From CAYFMP01 sp964344215 (GTDB lineage Bacteria > Pseudomonadota > Alphaproteobacteria > Rhodospirillales > Casp-alpha2), in the NCBI GenBank assembly GCA_964344215.1, contig CAYFMP010000075.1, forward strand, positions 1 to 18,588: 18,588 bases of DNA, in the 5' to 3' direction. A model generated the notes under the pieces. It was not told the DNA's origin. It saw nothing but the letters and a program-made list of their open reading frames with translations, and searched no databases. This document shows, in pieces, positions 7,091 to 14,867 of the stretch (positions are counted from its first letter, which is position 1; every line of letters begins with the position of its first letter). The translations under genes and the position numbers were made by a program.

Positions 7091-8023
7091 ATGAACGACA
7101 CCCCCTACCCGGTCGAACTGGAAGCGGTCGATATCGGCCCCTACAAGAACGGCAATACGGGCATCGATTACGTTACCACCTTCGACAGCGGCGAGCCCGG
7201 CCCGCACGTGATGGTCAACGCCGTCGTCCACGGCAACGAGCTGTGCGGCGCCATCACCTTGGATTTCCTGTTCCGCAACGAGGTCCGGCCGATGCGCGGC
7301 AAACTGACGCTGAGCTTCGCCAACCACGAGGCCTACAATCGCTTCAACCCCGCCGACCCGGGTGCATCGCGATACGTGGACGAGGATTTCAACCGCCTGT
7401 GGACGGCCGACGTGCTCGACGGCGAGCGCGACACCGCCGAGCTGCGTCGCGCCCGCCAGTTTCGACCGGCCGTCGACGCCGCCGACTACCTGCTCGATAT
7501 CCACTCCATGCAACATCGCACCCCGCCGATCATGATCTGCGGTCCGCTGGAAAAAGGCCGCCAATTGGCCCGCGACATCGGCGCGCCGGTGCACGTGGTC
7601 AGTGACGAGGGACACGCCGCCGGCAAACGCATGCGCGATTACGCCGGGTTCGGCGACCCCGAGAGCCCCAAGANNNNNNNNNNGGAGAAAAGCAGCGCCG
7701 ACGTCGCCAAGGACGTGACGTTGCGGTTTCTCCGTCACTACCACGTCATCGACCCCGGGTTCGCGGTCGACCACCTGTCGCCCGAACCGCTGGAACCGCA
7801 GAAGATGATCGAGGTGTCGGAACCCGTCACCATCAAGACCGACGAATTCCGTTTCGCCGACGACTACATTGGGCTCGAGGTGATCGCCGAGGCCGGTACC
7901 GTGATCGGCTGGGACGGCGACGAGGAGATCCGCACCCCTTACGACGACTGCGTCCTGGTCATGCCGTCGAGGCGCCTGCGCAAGGGTGAATCGGCGGTGC
8001 GGCTGGGCCGCCAGATCGGGTGA
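7091..8023 (+). CDS. Succinylglutamate desuccinylase/aspartoacylase-family zinc hydrolase (interrupted by an assembly gap)
   Basis: The protein belongs to the AstE/AspA group of zinc-dependent amide hydrolases (M14-like fold), which remove an acyl group from an amino acid. Zinc ligands appear as His47 and Glu50 in VHGNE and His138 in DIHSM. The substrate-binding stretch is SRYVDEDFNRLW, with Arg94 and Asn101-Arg102. Ten N at 7674-7683 interrupt the gene; the frame is the same on both sides if exactly ten bases are missing. The catalytic glutamate, expected in a VECGQH-like motif, is not in the visible sequence and probably falls in this gap. The start ATG at 7091 has a weak GGAG site. The gene diverges from the transporter operon and likely processes imported N-acyl compounds (inference). 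Exact substrate unknown. Confidence 0.85.
   Translation: MNDTPYPVELEAVDIGPYKNGNTGIDYVTTFDSGEPGPHVMVNAVVHGNELCGAITLDFLFRNEVRPMRGKLTLSFANHEAYNRFNPADPGASRYVDEDFNRLWTADVLDGERDTAELRRARQFRPAVDAADYLLDIHSMQHRTPPIMICGPLEKGRQLARDIGAPVHVVSDEGHAAGKRMRDYAGFGDPESPKXXXXEKSSADVAKDVTLRFLRHYHVIDPGFAVDHLSPEPLEPQKMIEVSEPVTIKTDEFRFADDYIGLEVIAEAGTVIGWDGDEEIRTPYDDCVLVMPSRRLRKGESAVRLGRQIG
7674..7683. other. Assembly gap (10 N) inside the hydrolase gene
   Basis: The ten N are most likely a placeholder of arbitrary length. The flanks read GDPESPK and EKSSADVA in one frame. From recalled relatives I expect roughly 11 residues here, so the real gap may be about 30 bases. Confidence 0.9.
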
Positions 8024-8051
8024 GCGGAAAGCGGCCGGTCTTGCGGTCCGT

Positions 8052-8582
8052 TCAGCCGGCGTCGGAGTCGTCGGTTCCGTAGAGGTTTGCCCGATGGTTC
8101 CAATCCTGCCGGAAGTTGCCGGCCAGGATCTGCGCAACTTCGCCGCCGTCGCCGAACAGCGGCAGGATCAAGCGCTCCCAACAGACGTCGGTAGCGCCGC
8201 TGGTCAACGTCGTTTGCACCCGGTGCAGCGTGTAACAGGGGCGTCCGGTCTCAACCACGTCGCGGTACACTTTCATGAAGTGCATGACCGGTATGGCTTC
8301 GAGGCTGGAAAGCAGGCTGCCGGTCATGTCGCGGCCGAATACCTCGGCGATGGCCGACCCGTAGTGGCGGTAGCGGAAATCCAGCCCCCCGTCGATGACC
8401 TCAAGCCACATGACGTTGCCGACGACCGCGTCGAGAGCGGACAGTTCGATATCGCCGGCCGGCGGCTGGCCGCCGCCTTCGCCCATCGAACGCCAGTGCT
8501 CGAGAATTGGGTAGAGCCCGGAGTCCGGACCGACATGATTTTCCACATCATGGGAGATGTAGAATTCGAAAGATTGGTTCAT
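8052..8582 (-). CDS. PAS domain-containing protein (PAS_5 type)
   Basis: This 176-residue soluble protein is almost wholly one PAS_5-like domain. The N-terminal helix region contains LYPILEHWRSM. The core FRYRHYGSAIAEVFGRDMTG matches the family pattern in which a residue pair of Tyr-Arg is followed by a small-residue strand and a Gly-Arg-Asp turn. The final strand is WERLILPLFGDGGEVAQIL. No kinase, cyclase or DNA-binding part is attached, so it is a sensor-like protein of unknown partner. Such stand-alone proteins are frequent in Rhodospirillales. The ATG at 8582 has no clear ribosome site. The gene converges with the hydrolase gene (28 bp apart) and diverges from msrA. Confidence 0.8.
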   Translation of the reverse strand: MNQSFEFYISHDVENHVGPDSGLYPILEHWRSMGEGGGQPPAGDIELSALDAVVGNVMWLEVIDGGLDFRYRHYGSAIAEVFGRDMTGSLLSSLEAIPVMHFMKVYRDVVETGRPCYTLHRVQTTLTSGATDVCWERLILPLFGDGGEVAQILAGNFRQDWNHRANLYGTDDSDAG

Positions 8583-8799
8583 GTAGCTGATTGATCTTCT
8601 GGAATCTTCCCCCGGAGCGGTGGAATTCTACTGCGGATCGAAAATCCCATTCAACTTGTATCGCGGGGGTGAATAAATCGGCATGGGTTTAAGTGCGTTC
8701 TGCCGGATTTCGCGTTATCCTGAATGCCCGTTCGCCTTCGTTCGGTTGTCTGGGCGGGCGGGCGGTCGAAATTGCGGCGGATTGAAAGCGAGCCGAGAT

Positions 8800-9264
8800 A
8801 TGGAAAAGGCACTGTTCGGAGCCGGTTGCTTTTGGGGCGTCGAGGAGACGTTCCGGGGCGTCGACGGGGTCGTCGAGACGGCCGTCGGCTACAGCGGCGG
8901 CACGCTGAAGAACCCGACCTACCACAACGTCTGCACCGGCCGGACCGGGCACGCCGAAGTGGTCGAAGTGAGGTTCGACCCGTCGCGGGTTTCCTACGAA
9001 CAGCTGCTCAAGGTGTTCTGGGGATGTCACGACCCGACCACGATGAACCGCCAGGGGCCCGACATCGGCACCCAGTACCGCTCCGCCCTCTTCTTCCGCT
9101 CGCCCGAGCAGGAAGCCGCCGCCCGCGCCTCCAAAGCGGCCGAACAACAGCGGACGCAGCGTGAAATCGTCACCGAGATCAAACCCGCCAAGGCCTTCTA
9201 CATGGCCGAGGATTATCACCAGCAATACGTCGAGAAACGCCGTCGCGGCCTGTTCTCGGCCTGA
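8800..9264 (+). CDS. msrA: Peptide-methionine (S)-S-oxide reductase MsrA
   Basis: This 154-residue protein repairs oxidised methionine (the S-sulfoxide) in proteins. The catalytic motif is GCFWG with Cys10. Other landmarks are GYSGG, TGHAEVVEV, HDPTTMNRQGPDIGTQYRS and the C-terminal AEDYHQQYVEK. The only other cysteines are Cys45 (NVCTG) and Cys76 (WGCHDPT). The C-terminal resolving cysteine found in many MsrA proteins is absent, and the chain ends soon after YHQQY. I chose the ATG at 8800 because the conserved domain begins directly there; the in-frame ATG at 8683 would add 39 residues unlike the family. It is followed 18 bp later by a thiol oxidoreductase gene, probably in one transcript. 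Confidence 0.94.
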   Translation: MEKALFGAGCFWGVEETFRGVDGVVETAVGYSGGTLKNPTYHNVCTGRTGHAEVVEVRFDPSRVSYEQLLKVFWGCHDPTTMNRQGPDIGTQYRSALFFRSPEQEAAARASKAAEQQRTQREIVTEIKPAKAFYMAEDYHQQYVEKRRRGLFSA

Positions 9265-9282
9265 GTGGAGGGCCGGGCTCGA

Positions 9283-9918
9283 ATGGAAATCGACATTATC
9301 ATCGATACGGTTTGCCCGTGGTGCTACATCGGCAAGCGCCGTTTCGAGCAGGCGCTGAGCTTGAGGCCCGGCCTCAAGGTCGAAGCCAACTGGCGGCCCT
9401 TCCTGTTGAACCGCGAAATGCCGGCCGAGGGCATCGACCGCAACGTCTACCTGACCCGCAAGTTCGGCAGCGAGGCCCGGGTCCGGCGTATCTACGGTGC
9501 CATCGGCGAGGTCGGCCAATCGGTCGAGATCAACTTCGCCTTCGATCGCATCGACCGCACCCCCAATTCGGTCGATTCGCACCGCATGATCCGCTTCGCG
9601 GAACGCCACGGCGACGCCGATCGGACGGTCGAGCGGTTGTTCGTCGAGTTCTTCGTCAATGGCCGCGACATCGGCAAGCTCGACGTCCTGCTCGAAGTCG
9701 GCGAGGACCTGGGGCTCGACCGCGATGAACTTCGCGCCTACCTGGAGAGCAGCAAGGACGTCAAGCTGATCCACCAGGAGAACAACCGCGCCCACCAACT
9801 CGGCGTCAACGGCGTGCCGTCGTTCGTCTTCAATAAGCAGTTCGTGATTTCCGGCGCCCAGGAACCGCAGGTGTTGGCCTGTATGCTGGACGCGGCGTCG
9901 GCAGCCGACGCCGCCTGA
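9283..9918 (+). CDS. DsbA-family oxidoreductase, FrnE-like (thioredoxin fold)
   Basis: This 211-residue protein has the thioredoxin-fold active site CPWC at residues 11-14, right after the first strand (MEIDIIIDTV). A helical insertion and a cis-proline loop (GVNGVPSFVFN) follow, and then FVISGAQEP. This is the FrnE/2-hydroxychromene-2-carboxylate isomerase-like branch of the DsbA group. There is no signal peptide, so it acts in the cytoplasm, probably in disulfide reduction or isomerisation. The ATG at 9283 is preferred over GTG at 9265 because GGAGG (9267-9271) is well placed for it. Adjacent to msrA, it may belong to the same oxidative-damage response. A role recycling this MsrA is possible but unproven. 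Confidence 0.9.
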   Translation: MEIDIIIDTVCPWCYIGKRRFEQALSLRPGLKVEANWRPFLLNREMPAEGIDRNVYLTRKFGSEARVRRIYGAIGEVGQSVEINFAFDRIDRTPNSVDSHRMIRFAERHGDADRTVERLFVEFFVNGRDIGKLDVLLEVGEDLGLDRDELRAYLESSKDVKLIHQENNRAHQLGVNGVPSFVFNKQFVISGAQEPQVLACMLDAASAADAA

Positions 9919-9955
9919 GCGGCGGATTTCAGGCCCCCTTCCCGGTCCGGCCGGT

Positions 9956-12900
9956 CTAAGGCGCGGCGGCGATCTCGGCCAGCTTCTTGACCAGGGTGCG
10001 GACGCCTTCGAAGCGCCCATCCGCATCGTCCCAACTGCGCCGGTAGACCAGCTTGTGGTCGGGACGCAGCTTGGAGGTGCCCTGCTGCTGGTTGAGAAAG
10101 GCGACGAGGCCGGCCGGGTTGGCGAAGTCGTCGTTGTGGAACGAGACGACGGCGCCGTTGGGCCCGGCCTCGACCTTGGCGACGCCGGCTTGCCTGCACA
10201 GGTTCTTCAACCCCACCGTCTTCAACAGGTTGTCGGCCTCTTCCGGCAGCGCTCCGAAGCGGTCGATCAGTTCGGCGGCGAAGGCGTCGATCTCGTCCGG
10301 GTCGTTGAGCCAGGCGATGCGGCGATACAGTCCCATGCGGACGGTCAGGTCTGAAACGTAGGCCTCCGGGATCAGCACCGGCATGCCGATCGAGATCTGC
10401 GGGCTCCAGTCGGGCTCGCCGCCGTCGCCGCTCTCGAGGCCACGCGCCTCGGCCACCGCTTCTTCCAGCATCTGCTGGTAAAGCTCGATGCCGACCTCGC
10501 GGATATGCCCCGATTGCTCCTCGCCGAGCAGGTTGCCGGCGCCGCGGATGTCGAGGTCGTGGCTGGCCAGCGAAAAGCCGGCTCCCAGCGTATCCAACGA
10601 GTGCATCACTTCTAAACGCTTTTCTGCTGCCGCCGACAGTTTCTGCCTGGGCGGCAGCGTCAGGTAGGCGTAGGCCCGGGTCTTCGAGCGCCCGACCCGG
10701 CCGCGCAACTGGTAGAGTTGGGCGAGGCCGAACATGTCGGCGCGGTGAATGACGATGGTGTTGACCGACGGCAGGTCGAGTCCCGATTCGATAATGTTGG
10801 TGGAGACCAGGACGTCGAAGGCGCCGTCGTAGAACCTGGAGACCGTGTCCTCCAGTTCCCTGACCGCCAAGCGGCCGTGGGCGACGGCGATCTTGGCTTC
10901 TGGCACCAAATCCCTGAGCTGCCCCTCGACGCGTGCGAGGTCGGCGATGCGCGGGCACACGTAGAAGGTCTGCCCGCCCCTGTACTGTTCGCGCAGGATG
11001 GCCTCGCGGACGACGACCGGGTCGTAAGGCAGCACGTAAGTGCGCACGGCCAGGCGGTCGACCGGCGGTGTCGCGATCAGGCTCATCTCGCGCAGGCCCG
11101 TCAGCGCCAATTGCAGGGTGCGCGGGATCGGCGTCGCGCTCAGCGTCAGCACGTGGACGTCCGCTTTCAGTTTTTTCAGATTCTCCTTGTGGGCGACGCC
11201 GAAGTGCTGCTCCTCGTCGACGACCAAAAGGCCGAGGTCGCGAAACCGCACGTCCTTGGCGAGCAGCGCATGGGTGCCGATGACGATGTCGACGGTGCCG
11301 TCGGCCATGCCGCGCTTGGCTTCCTTGGCCCGCTTGGCGCCGACCAGCCGCGACAACTGCTCGATACGCACCGGAAAGCCGGCGAAGCGCTCGGCGAAGA
11401 CGGTGTGGTGCTGGCGGCTGAGCAGCGTCGTCGGCACGACGACGGCGACCTGCTTGCCTTCGAGCGCGGTGGCGAAGGCGGCGCGCAGGGCGACCTCGGT
11501 CTTGCCGAAGCCGACGTCGCCGCAGATCAGGCGGTCGGTCGGCCGGCCCTCGGTCAGGTCGGCCATGGTGTCGGCGATGGCGCGGGCCTGGTCGTCGGTC
11601 TCGACGAACGGGAAACCGGCGCAGAACTCGTTGAACAGTCCTTCGTTGACGGTGACCCTGGAGGCAGGCCTCAGCGCCCGCGCCGCCGCCACCCGGATCA
11701 GCTCGTCGGCCATCTCGCGGATGCGGTCCTTCAAGCGCGCCCGGCGCGCCTGCCAGGCGGCGCCGCCCAAGCGGTCGAGCTGGGCGCCGGCCGTCTCCGA
11801 GCCGTAGCGCGACACCATCTCGATGTTTTCGACCGGCAGGAACAGTTTGTCGCCACCGGCGTAGATCAGGCGCAAGCAGTCGTGCGGCGCATCGCCGACC
11901 TCGATGGTGTGCAGTCCGTCGAACTGGCCGATGCCGTGGTCGACGTGGACGATGAGGTCGCCCTCGCCGAGCGACGACGCCTCGGCGATGAAGTTCTCGG
12001 CCCGGATGCGCCGCTTGGCGGGGCGGTTGAGGCGATCGCCGAGGATGTCCTGTTCCGTAACCAGCGCCAGGCCGTCGGCGGCGAAGCCGGTTTCCATGGC
12101 GGCGACGACCAGGGCGATCGCGCTCTCCGGCAGCGCTGCCGCTTCCCGCCAGTCTTCGACCGGCCTGACGTCGCCGACCTCGTGCTCGTCGAGAACGCCC
12201 TTCAAGCGCTGGCGCGATCCTTCGGTGAAGGCGGCGACAACGACCCGCCGGCCGGAGCGCTGCTGCTCGGCGACGTGGTCGCGCAGCGCATCGAAGACGT
12301 TTTCGTCGGGGCGTACCCGGATGTCGGAGAAATCGCGCCCCGGCCGGCCGCCGGCGTCGATGGCGCCGGCGGTTCCGTCTGGCGGGGTGAACGGCGAGAG
12401 TTGCCCGAGCGCCCGGCCGGCCAGCCGTTCGTCCCACTCGGCGACGTCGAGATAGAGGGTTTCGGGGCGGATCGGATGGTAGACGGTGTCGGCGGCGGTC
12501 CGCTCCGGCTTCGAGAATTCCAATCTGGCCGCGTAGTATTCGGCGATCAGCTCGAAGCGGGCGTCGCGCGCCTCCTCGGCCTGGTGGGCGAGCACGATGA
12601 CGGCGTCGGGCAGGTAGTCGAGCAGCGTCTCCAGACGTTGGTGGAACAGCGGCAACCAGTGCTCCATGCCGACGTGGCGGCGGCCGGCGCTGACCGCCCC
12701 GTAGAGCGGGTCGTCGTCGCCGGACGTCCCGAACAGCACCCGGTAGCGGGAGCGGAAACGCGACACCGCGGCCTCGTCCAAGGGCACCTCGCTGACCGGC
12801 TTCAGAACCACCCGATCGATCCCGGCCTCGCCGAGCGTGCGCTGGCTGGCCGGGTCGAAGGCACGCACCGTTTCCAACTCGTCGCCGAAGAAATCGAGCC

Positions 12901-13522
12901 TGAGCGGCGCCTCGGCGCCGGTCGGGAAGATATCGACGATGCCGCCACGCACCGCGTATTCGCCGGGTTCCATGACGGTCTGGGCGGCGCCGTAGCCGTG
13001 GCGGTCGAGGAATTCGGTCAGGGCCGCCGGGTCGACCGAGCGGCCGGTTTCGAGATCGAACGTCGCCGCCGCGAACGAGGCGCGCGACGGCACCCTTTGT
13101 AGGAGCGCCGACACCGTGCTCAGCACGATACGTCCCCCCGCGTCGTCGGCCGGGCGGCCCCCTGCCCGTTCCTCGGGCCCATCCGTTGCCAAGCGAATGA
13201 GGGTGTCGATGCGGCGGCCGGCGATGTCGCTCTGCGGCGAAGCGCGGTCGTACGGCAGGCAGTCCCAGGCCGGGAATTCCAGGCGGTCCAAGTCGGGAGC
13301 GAAGAAGGCGAGCGCATCGGCCATGCGGGCCATCGAGGCATCGTCGCGGGCGACGTAGAGCACGTCGCGCATCCCGCCGCAGACCGCCGCCAGCACCAGG
13401 GCGTCGAAGCCGGCCGGGGCGCCCCCGATGGTCGTGGTGGCGGTGCGGCCGGCGGCGGCGTCGAATGAATGCGCCGCCAACGCGGGCGCGACGAACGGCG
13501 TTTTTGCGGCTCTAGGGCTCAT
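9956..13522 (-). CDS. mfd: Transcription-repair coupling factor Mfd
   Basis: This full-length, 1188-residue ATP-driven DNA translocase removes RNA polymerase stalled at lesions and recruits UvrA. Domains in order are an N-terminal UvrB-like region (about 20-350), and a CarD-like RNA polymerase interaction domain around 510-570 (HVDHGIGQFDG). The RecG-like motor follows, with Walker A GDVGFGKTEVA (Lys near 674), the DEEQ box VVDEEQHFGV near 768, LSATPIPRTL, and QLRGRVGRSKTRAYAYL in the second motor lobe. The C-terminal TRCF domain runs from about 1030. The start ATG at 13522 lies inside the end of sdhE (11-bp overlap) and has no good ribosome site, so translation probably depends on sdhE. The long open frames on the opposite strand are by-products of GC-rich coding. 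Confidence 0.97.
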   Translation of the reverse strand: MSPRAAKTPFVAPALAAHSFDAAAGRTATTTIGGAPAGFDALVLAAVCGGMRDVLYVARDDASMARMADALAFFAPDLDRLEFPAWDCLPYDRASPQSDIAGRRIDTLIRLATDGPEERAGGRPADDAGGRIVLSTVSALLQRVPSRASFAAATFDLETGRSVDPAALTEFLDRHGYGAAQTVMEPGEYAVRGGIVDIFPTGAEAPLRLDFFGDELETVRAFDPASQRTLGEAGIDRVVLKPVSEVPLDEAAVSRFRSRYRVLFGTSGDDDPLYGAVSAGRRHVGMEHWLPLFHQRLETLLDYLPDAVIVLAHQAEEARDARFELIAEYYAARLEFSKPERTAADTVYHPIRPETLYLDVAEWDERLAGRALGQLSPFTPPDGTAGAIDAGGRPGRDFSDIRVRPDENVFDALRDHVAEQQRSGRRVVVAAFTEGSRQRLKGVLDEHEVGDVRPVEDWREAAALPESAIALVVAAMETGFAADGLALVTEQDILGDRLNRPAKRRIRAENFIAEASSLGEGDLIVHVDHGIGQFDGLHTIEVGDAPHDCLRLIYAGGDKLFLPVENIEMVSRYGSETAGAQLDRLGGAAWQARRARLKDRIREMADELIRVAAARALRPASRVTVNEGLFNEFCAGFPFVETDDQARAIADTMADLTEGRPTDRLICGDVGFGKTEVALRAAFATALEGKQVAVVVPTTLLSRQHHTVFAERFAGFPVRIEQLSRLVGAKRAKEAKRGMADGTVDIVIGTHALLAKDVRFRDLGLLVVDEEQHFGVAHKENLKKLKADVHVLTLSATPIPRTLQLALTGLREMSLIATPPVDRLAVRTYVLPYDPVVVREAILREQYRGGQTFYVCPRIADLARVEGQLRDLVPEAKIAVAHGRLAVRELEDTVSRFYDGAFDVLVSTNIIESGLDLPSVNTIVIHRADMFGLAQLYQLRGRVGRSKTRAYAYLTLPPRQKLSAAAEKRLEVMHSLDTLGAGFSLASHDLDIRGAGNLLGEEQSGHIREVGIELYQQMLEEAVAEARGLESGDGGEPDWSPQISIGMPVLIPEAYVSDLTVRMGLYRRIAWLNDPDEIDAFAAELIDRFGALPEEADNLLKTVGLKNLCRQAGVAKVEAGPNGAVVSFHNDDFANPAGLVAFLNQQQGTSKLRPDHKLVYRRSWDDADGRFEGVRTLVKKLAEIAAAP

Positions 13523-13763
13523 GGGCGAAGGAAATCAGCGCCGCCATGACGTCGTGATCGACGCGGTCCGGCACCGGCGCGCGGCCGGTTATCCAGTCGT
13601 AGAGGTCGTTGTCGCTTTCGGCGAGCAACGCTTCGAAACGGTCGAGCTGCGCTTCGCTCAACTCGGCGATGCGGGCCTCGGCGAAGCGGCCGAGCAGGAT
13701 GTCGTTCTCCTTCATGCCGCAGTGGCGGCTCTGGAACAGCAGTTTCTTGCGGCGCGCGTCCAC
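13512..13763 (-). CDS. sdhE: FAD assembly factor SdhE
   Basis: This 83-residue protein helps attach FAD covalently to the succinate dehydrogenase flavoprotein. The sequence has the family pattern RRKKLLFQSRHCGMKENDIL, then GRFAEARIAELSEAQLDRFEALL and the conserved DNDLYDWI. The RGxxE functional motif reads CGMKE, with Cys15 in place of Arg15 by alignment to E. coli SdhE. The start is GTG at 13763, with GGGAGAGG just upstream. The last 11 bases overlap the start of mfd in another frame, so the two are probably translationally coupled. The sdhE-mfd pairing recurs in alphaproteobacteria. Confidence 0.92.
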   Translation of the reverse strand: MDARRKKLLFQSRHCGMKENDILLGRFAEARIAELSEAQLDRFEALLAESDNDLYDWITGRAPVPDRVDHDVMAALISFAHEP

Positions 13764-13863
13764 TCCGCCTCTCCCGGTCGTGCGTGAGCCGTAGGATTCC
13801 CCGGCGTCTTAGCACCTTTGACGGGATCGCGTCACGCCCGGCGAACCCCGATCAACGATAGGC

Positions 13864-13893
13864 TTGGTGCGGCGGGCCGAAGCCGGGTAGGAT
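13864..13893 (+). promoter_or_regulatory. Weak candidate promoter for the methyltransferase gene
   Basis: TTGGTG at 13864-13869 and TAGGAT at 13888-13893 are 18 bp apart, about 45 bp before the start codon. The match to the sigma-70 consensus is only moderate. The 175-bp region also has to hold the sdhE promoter on the other strand, for which I found no convincing boxes. Confidence 0.25.
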
Positions 13894-13938
13894 GCGGGCT
13901 CGGTTTTGGCAGTCGATTGGCAAGGGAGGAGCGGACCG

Positions 13939-14820
13939 ATGTCCGAAGATACGTCCTCTGAGGCCTACGTCGATACGGAATTCGTCGATTTCTGGAACGA
14001 GATTCTGGTTCCGAAGTTCATCGAGTTCAAGCATGTCCTGGTCGACGGCTTGACCCATCACAGCGCCGCCATTTTCCCCAGTCTCAAGGTCGAGGAAGGC
14101 GACAACGTGCTCGACATCGGCTGCGGCTTCGGCGATACCGCCATCCAATTGGCCCGCCGCGTCGGCCCGGAAGGGAGCGTGCTCGGCGTCGATTGTTGCG
14201 ACGCCTTCATGGCGTACGGCATCAGGGAAGCGGCCGAACAAGGCCTCGACAACGTCTCGTTCGCCAACGGCGACGCGCTCTTCATGAAGTTCGAGCCGGA
14301 ATACGATTTCGTGTTCTCGCGCTTCGGCACCATGTTCTTCTCGAACCCGGTGGCGGCGCTCAGGAACATGCGCACGGCCCTGAAGCCGGGCGGCGTCGTC
14401 ACCCATATCGTGTGGCGGGCGCCGGAAGACAATCCGTGGCTCAGCATGGCCAAGGACATCGTGCTGCGGTTCCTGCCGCCGCCCGGCGACGACGCGCGGA
14501 CCTGCGGCCCCGGCCCGTTCTCCATGGCCAACCGGGAGATGGTGACGGGCATGATGAAGTCGGCCGGCTACGAAGAAATCGAGTTCCAGCGGGTCGACGC
14601 GCCGGTGCTGATCGGCCGCACCGTCGAGGACGCCATCGATTTCCAGCTGGCGCTGGGCCCGGCCGGCGAGGTTTTCCGCGAGGCCGGCGACGAGGCCGAA
14701 GCCAGGCGCGCCGACATCGAGGCGGCGCTGGCCGAGGCCATCGAGGTCCAGAAAACGGAAGCCGACGGCATCGTCATGGACTCGTCGTCGTGGGTGATTT
14801 CGGCAACCAACCCGGGTTAA
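13939..14820 (+). CDS. Class I SAM-dependent methyltransferase (UbiE/Methyltransf_11/25-like)
   Basis: This 293-residue protein binds S-adenosylmethionine through motif I VLDIGCGFGDTAIQLA (about 64-79). The acidic residue at the end of strand 2 is in VLGVDCCDAF, and motif II-like FANGDALFMKFEPEYDFVFSRFG follows. The next segment, AALRNMRTALKPGGVVTHIVW, is typical of ubiquinone/menaquinone-type and small-molecule methyltransferases. The C-terminal part (FQLALGPAGEVFREAG...DSSSWVISATNPG) matches a soluble group whose substrate I cannot name. The ATG at 13939 has GGGAGGA about eight bases upstream. The last 72 bp recur at 15513-15584 beyond the higBA module, in the same frame with its own stop, which indicates past duplication or insertion here. 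Confidence 0.85.
   Translation: MSEDTSSEAYVDTEFVDFWNEILVPKFIEFKHVLVDGLTHHSAAIFPSLKVEEGDNVLDIGCGFGDTAIQLARRVGPEGSVLGVDCCDAFMAYGIREAAEQGLDNVSFANGDALFMKFEPEYDFVFSRFGTMFFSNPVAALRNMRTALKPGGVVTHIVWRAPEDNPWLSMAKDIVLRFLPPPGDDARTCGPGPFSMANREMVTGMMKSAGYEEIEFQRVDAPVLIGRTVEDAIDFQLALGPAGEVFREAGDEAEARRADIEAALAEAIEVQKTEADGIVMDSSSWVISATNPG
14749..14820 (+). repeat. Direct repeat copy 1 (3' end of the methyltransferase gene)
   Basis: These 72 bases match 15513-15584 at 66 positions; the copies are offset by 764 bp. The six differences include silent codon changes (ACG/ACA, GGT/GGG), a change of stop codon (TAA/TGA) and three amino-acid changes. Weaker similarity continues upstream to about 14724/15488. Confidence 0.95.
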
Positions 14821-14824
14821 TAAT

Positions 14825-14867
14825 CGTTACTCTTGATGTAACGCGTAACACCCCCCTATACTGACCG
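14825..14867 (+). promoter_or_regulatory. higBA promoter with inverted-repeat operator
   Basis: TTGATG (14833-14838) and TATACT (14857-14862) are 18 bp apart, a good sigma-70-type pair. An inverted repeat, CGTTAC-N7-GTAACG (14825-14843), covers the -35 box, and a further GTAAC lies at 14845-14849. That is the expected arrangement for autorepression by the HigA antitoxin. The -10 box ends five bases before the higB ATG. Confidence 0.55.

Noticed and set aside
8683..8799. Upstream in-frame ATG that would lengthen MsrA by 39 residues
   Set aside because: The added residues do not resemble the family or a signal peptide; the conserved domain begins right at the ATG at 8800.
8583..8799. Promoter-like boxes (TTCAAC ... 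TAAATC) before msrA
   Set aside because: The match to consensus is too poor to list as a promoter. The 217-bp divergent region otherwise shows nothing I can support.
10718..13102. Very long open frame (about 790 codons) on the plus strand
   Set aside because: It is antisense to the clearly conserved mfd gene. The translation is low-complexity and rich in Gly, Asp, Gln, Arg and Val, as expected from GC-rich shadow frames.
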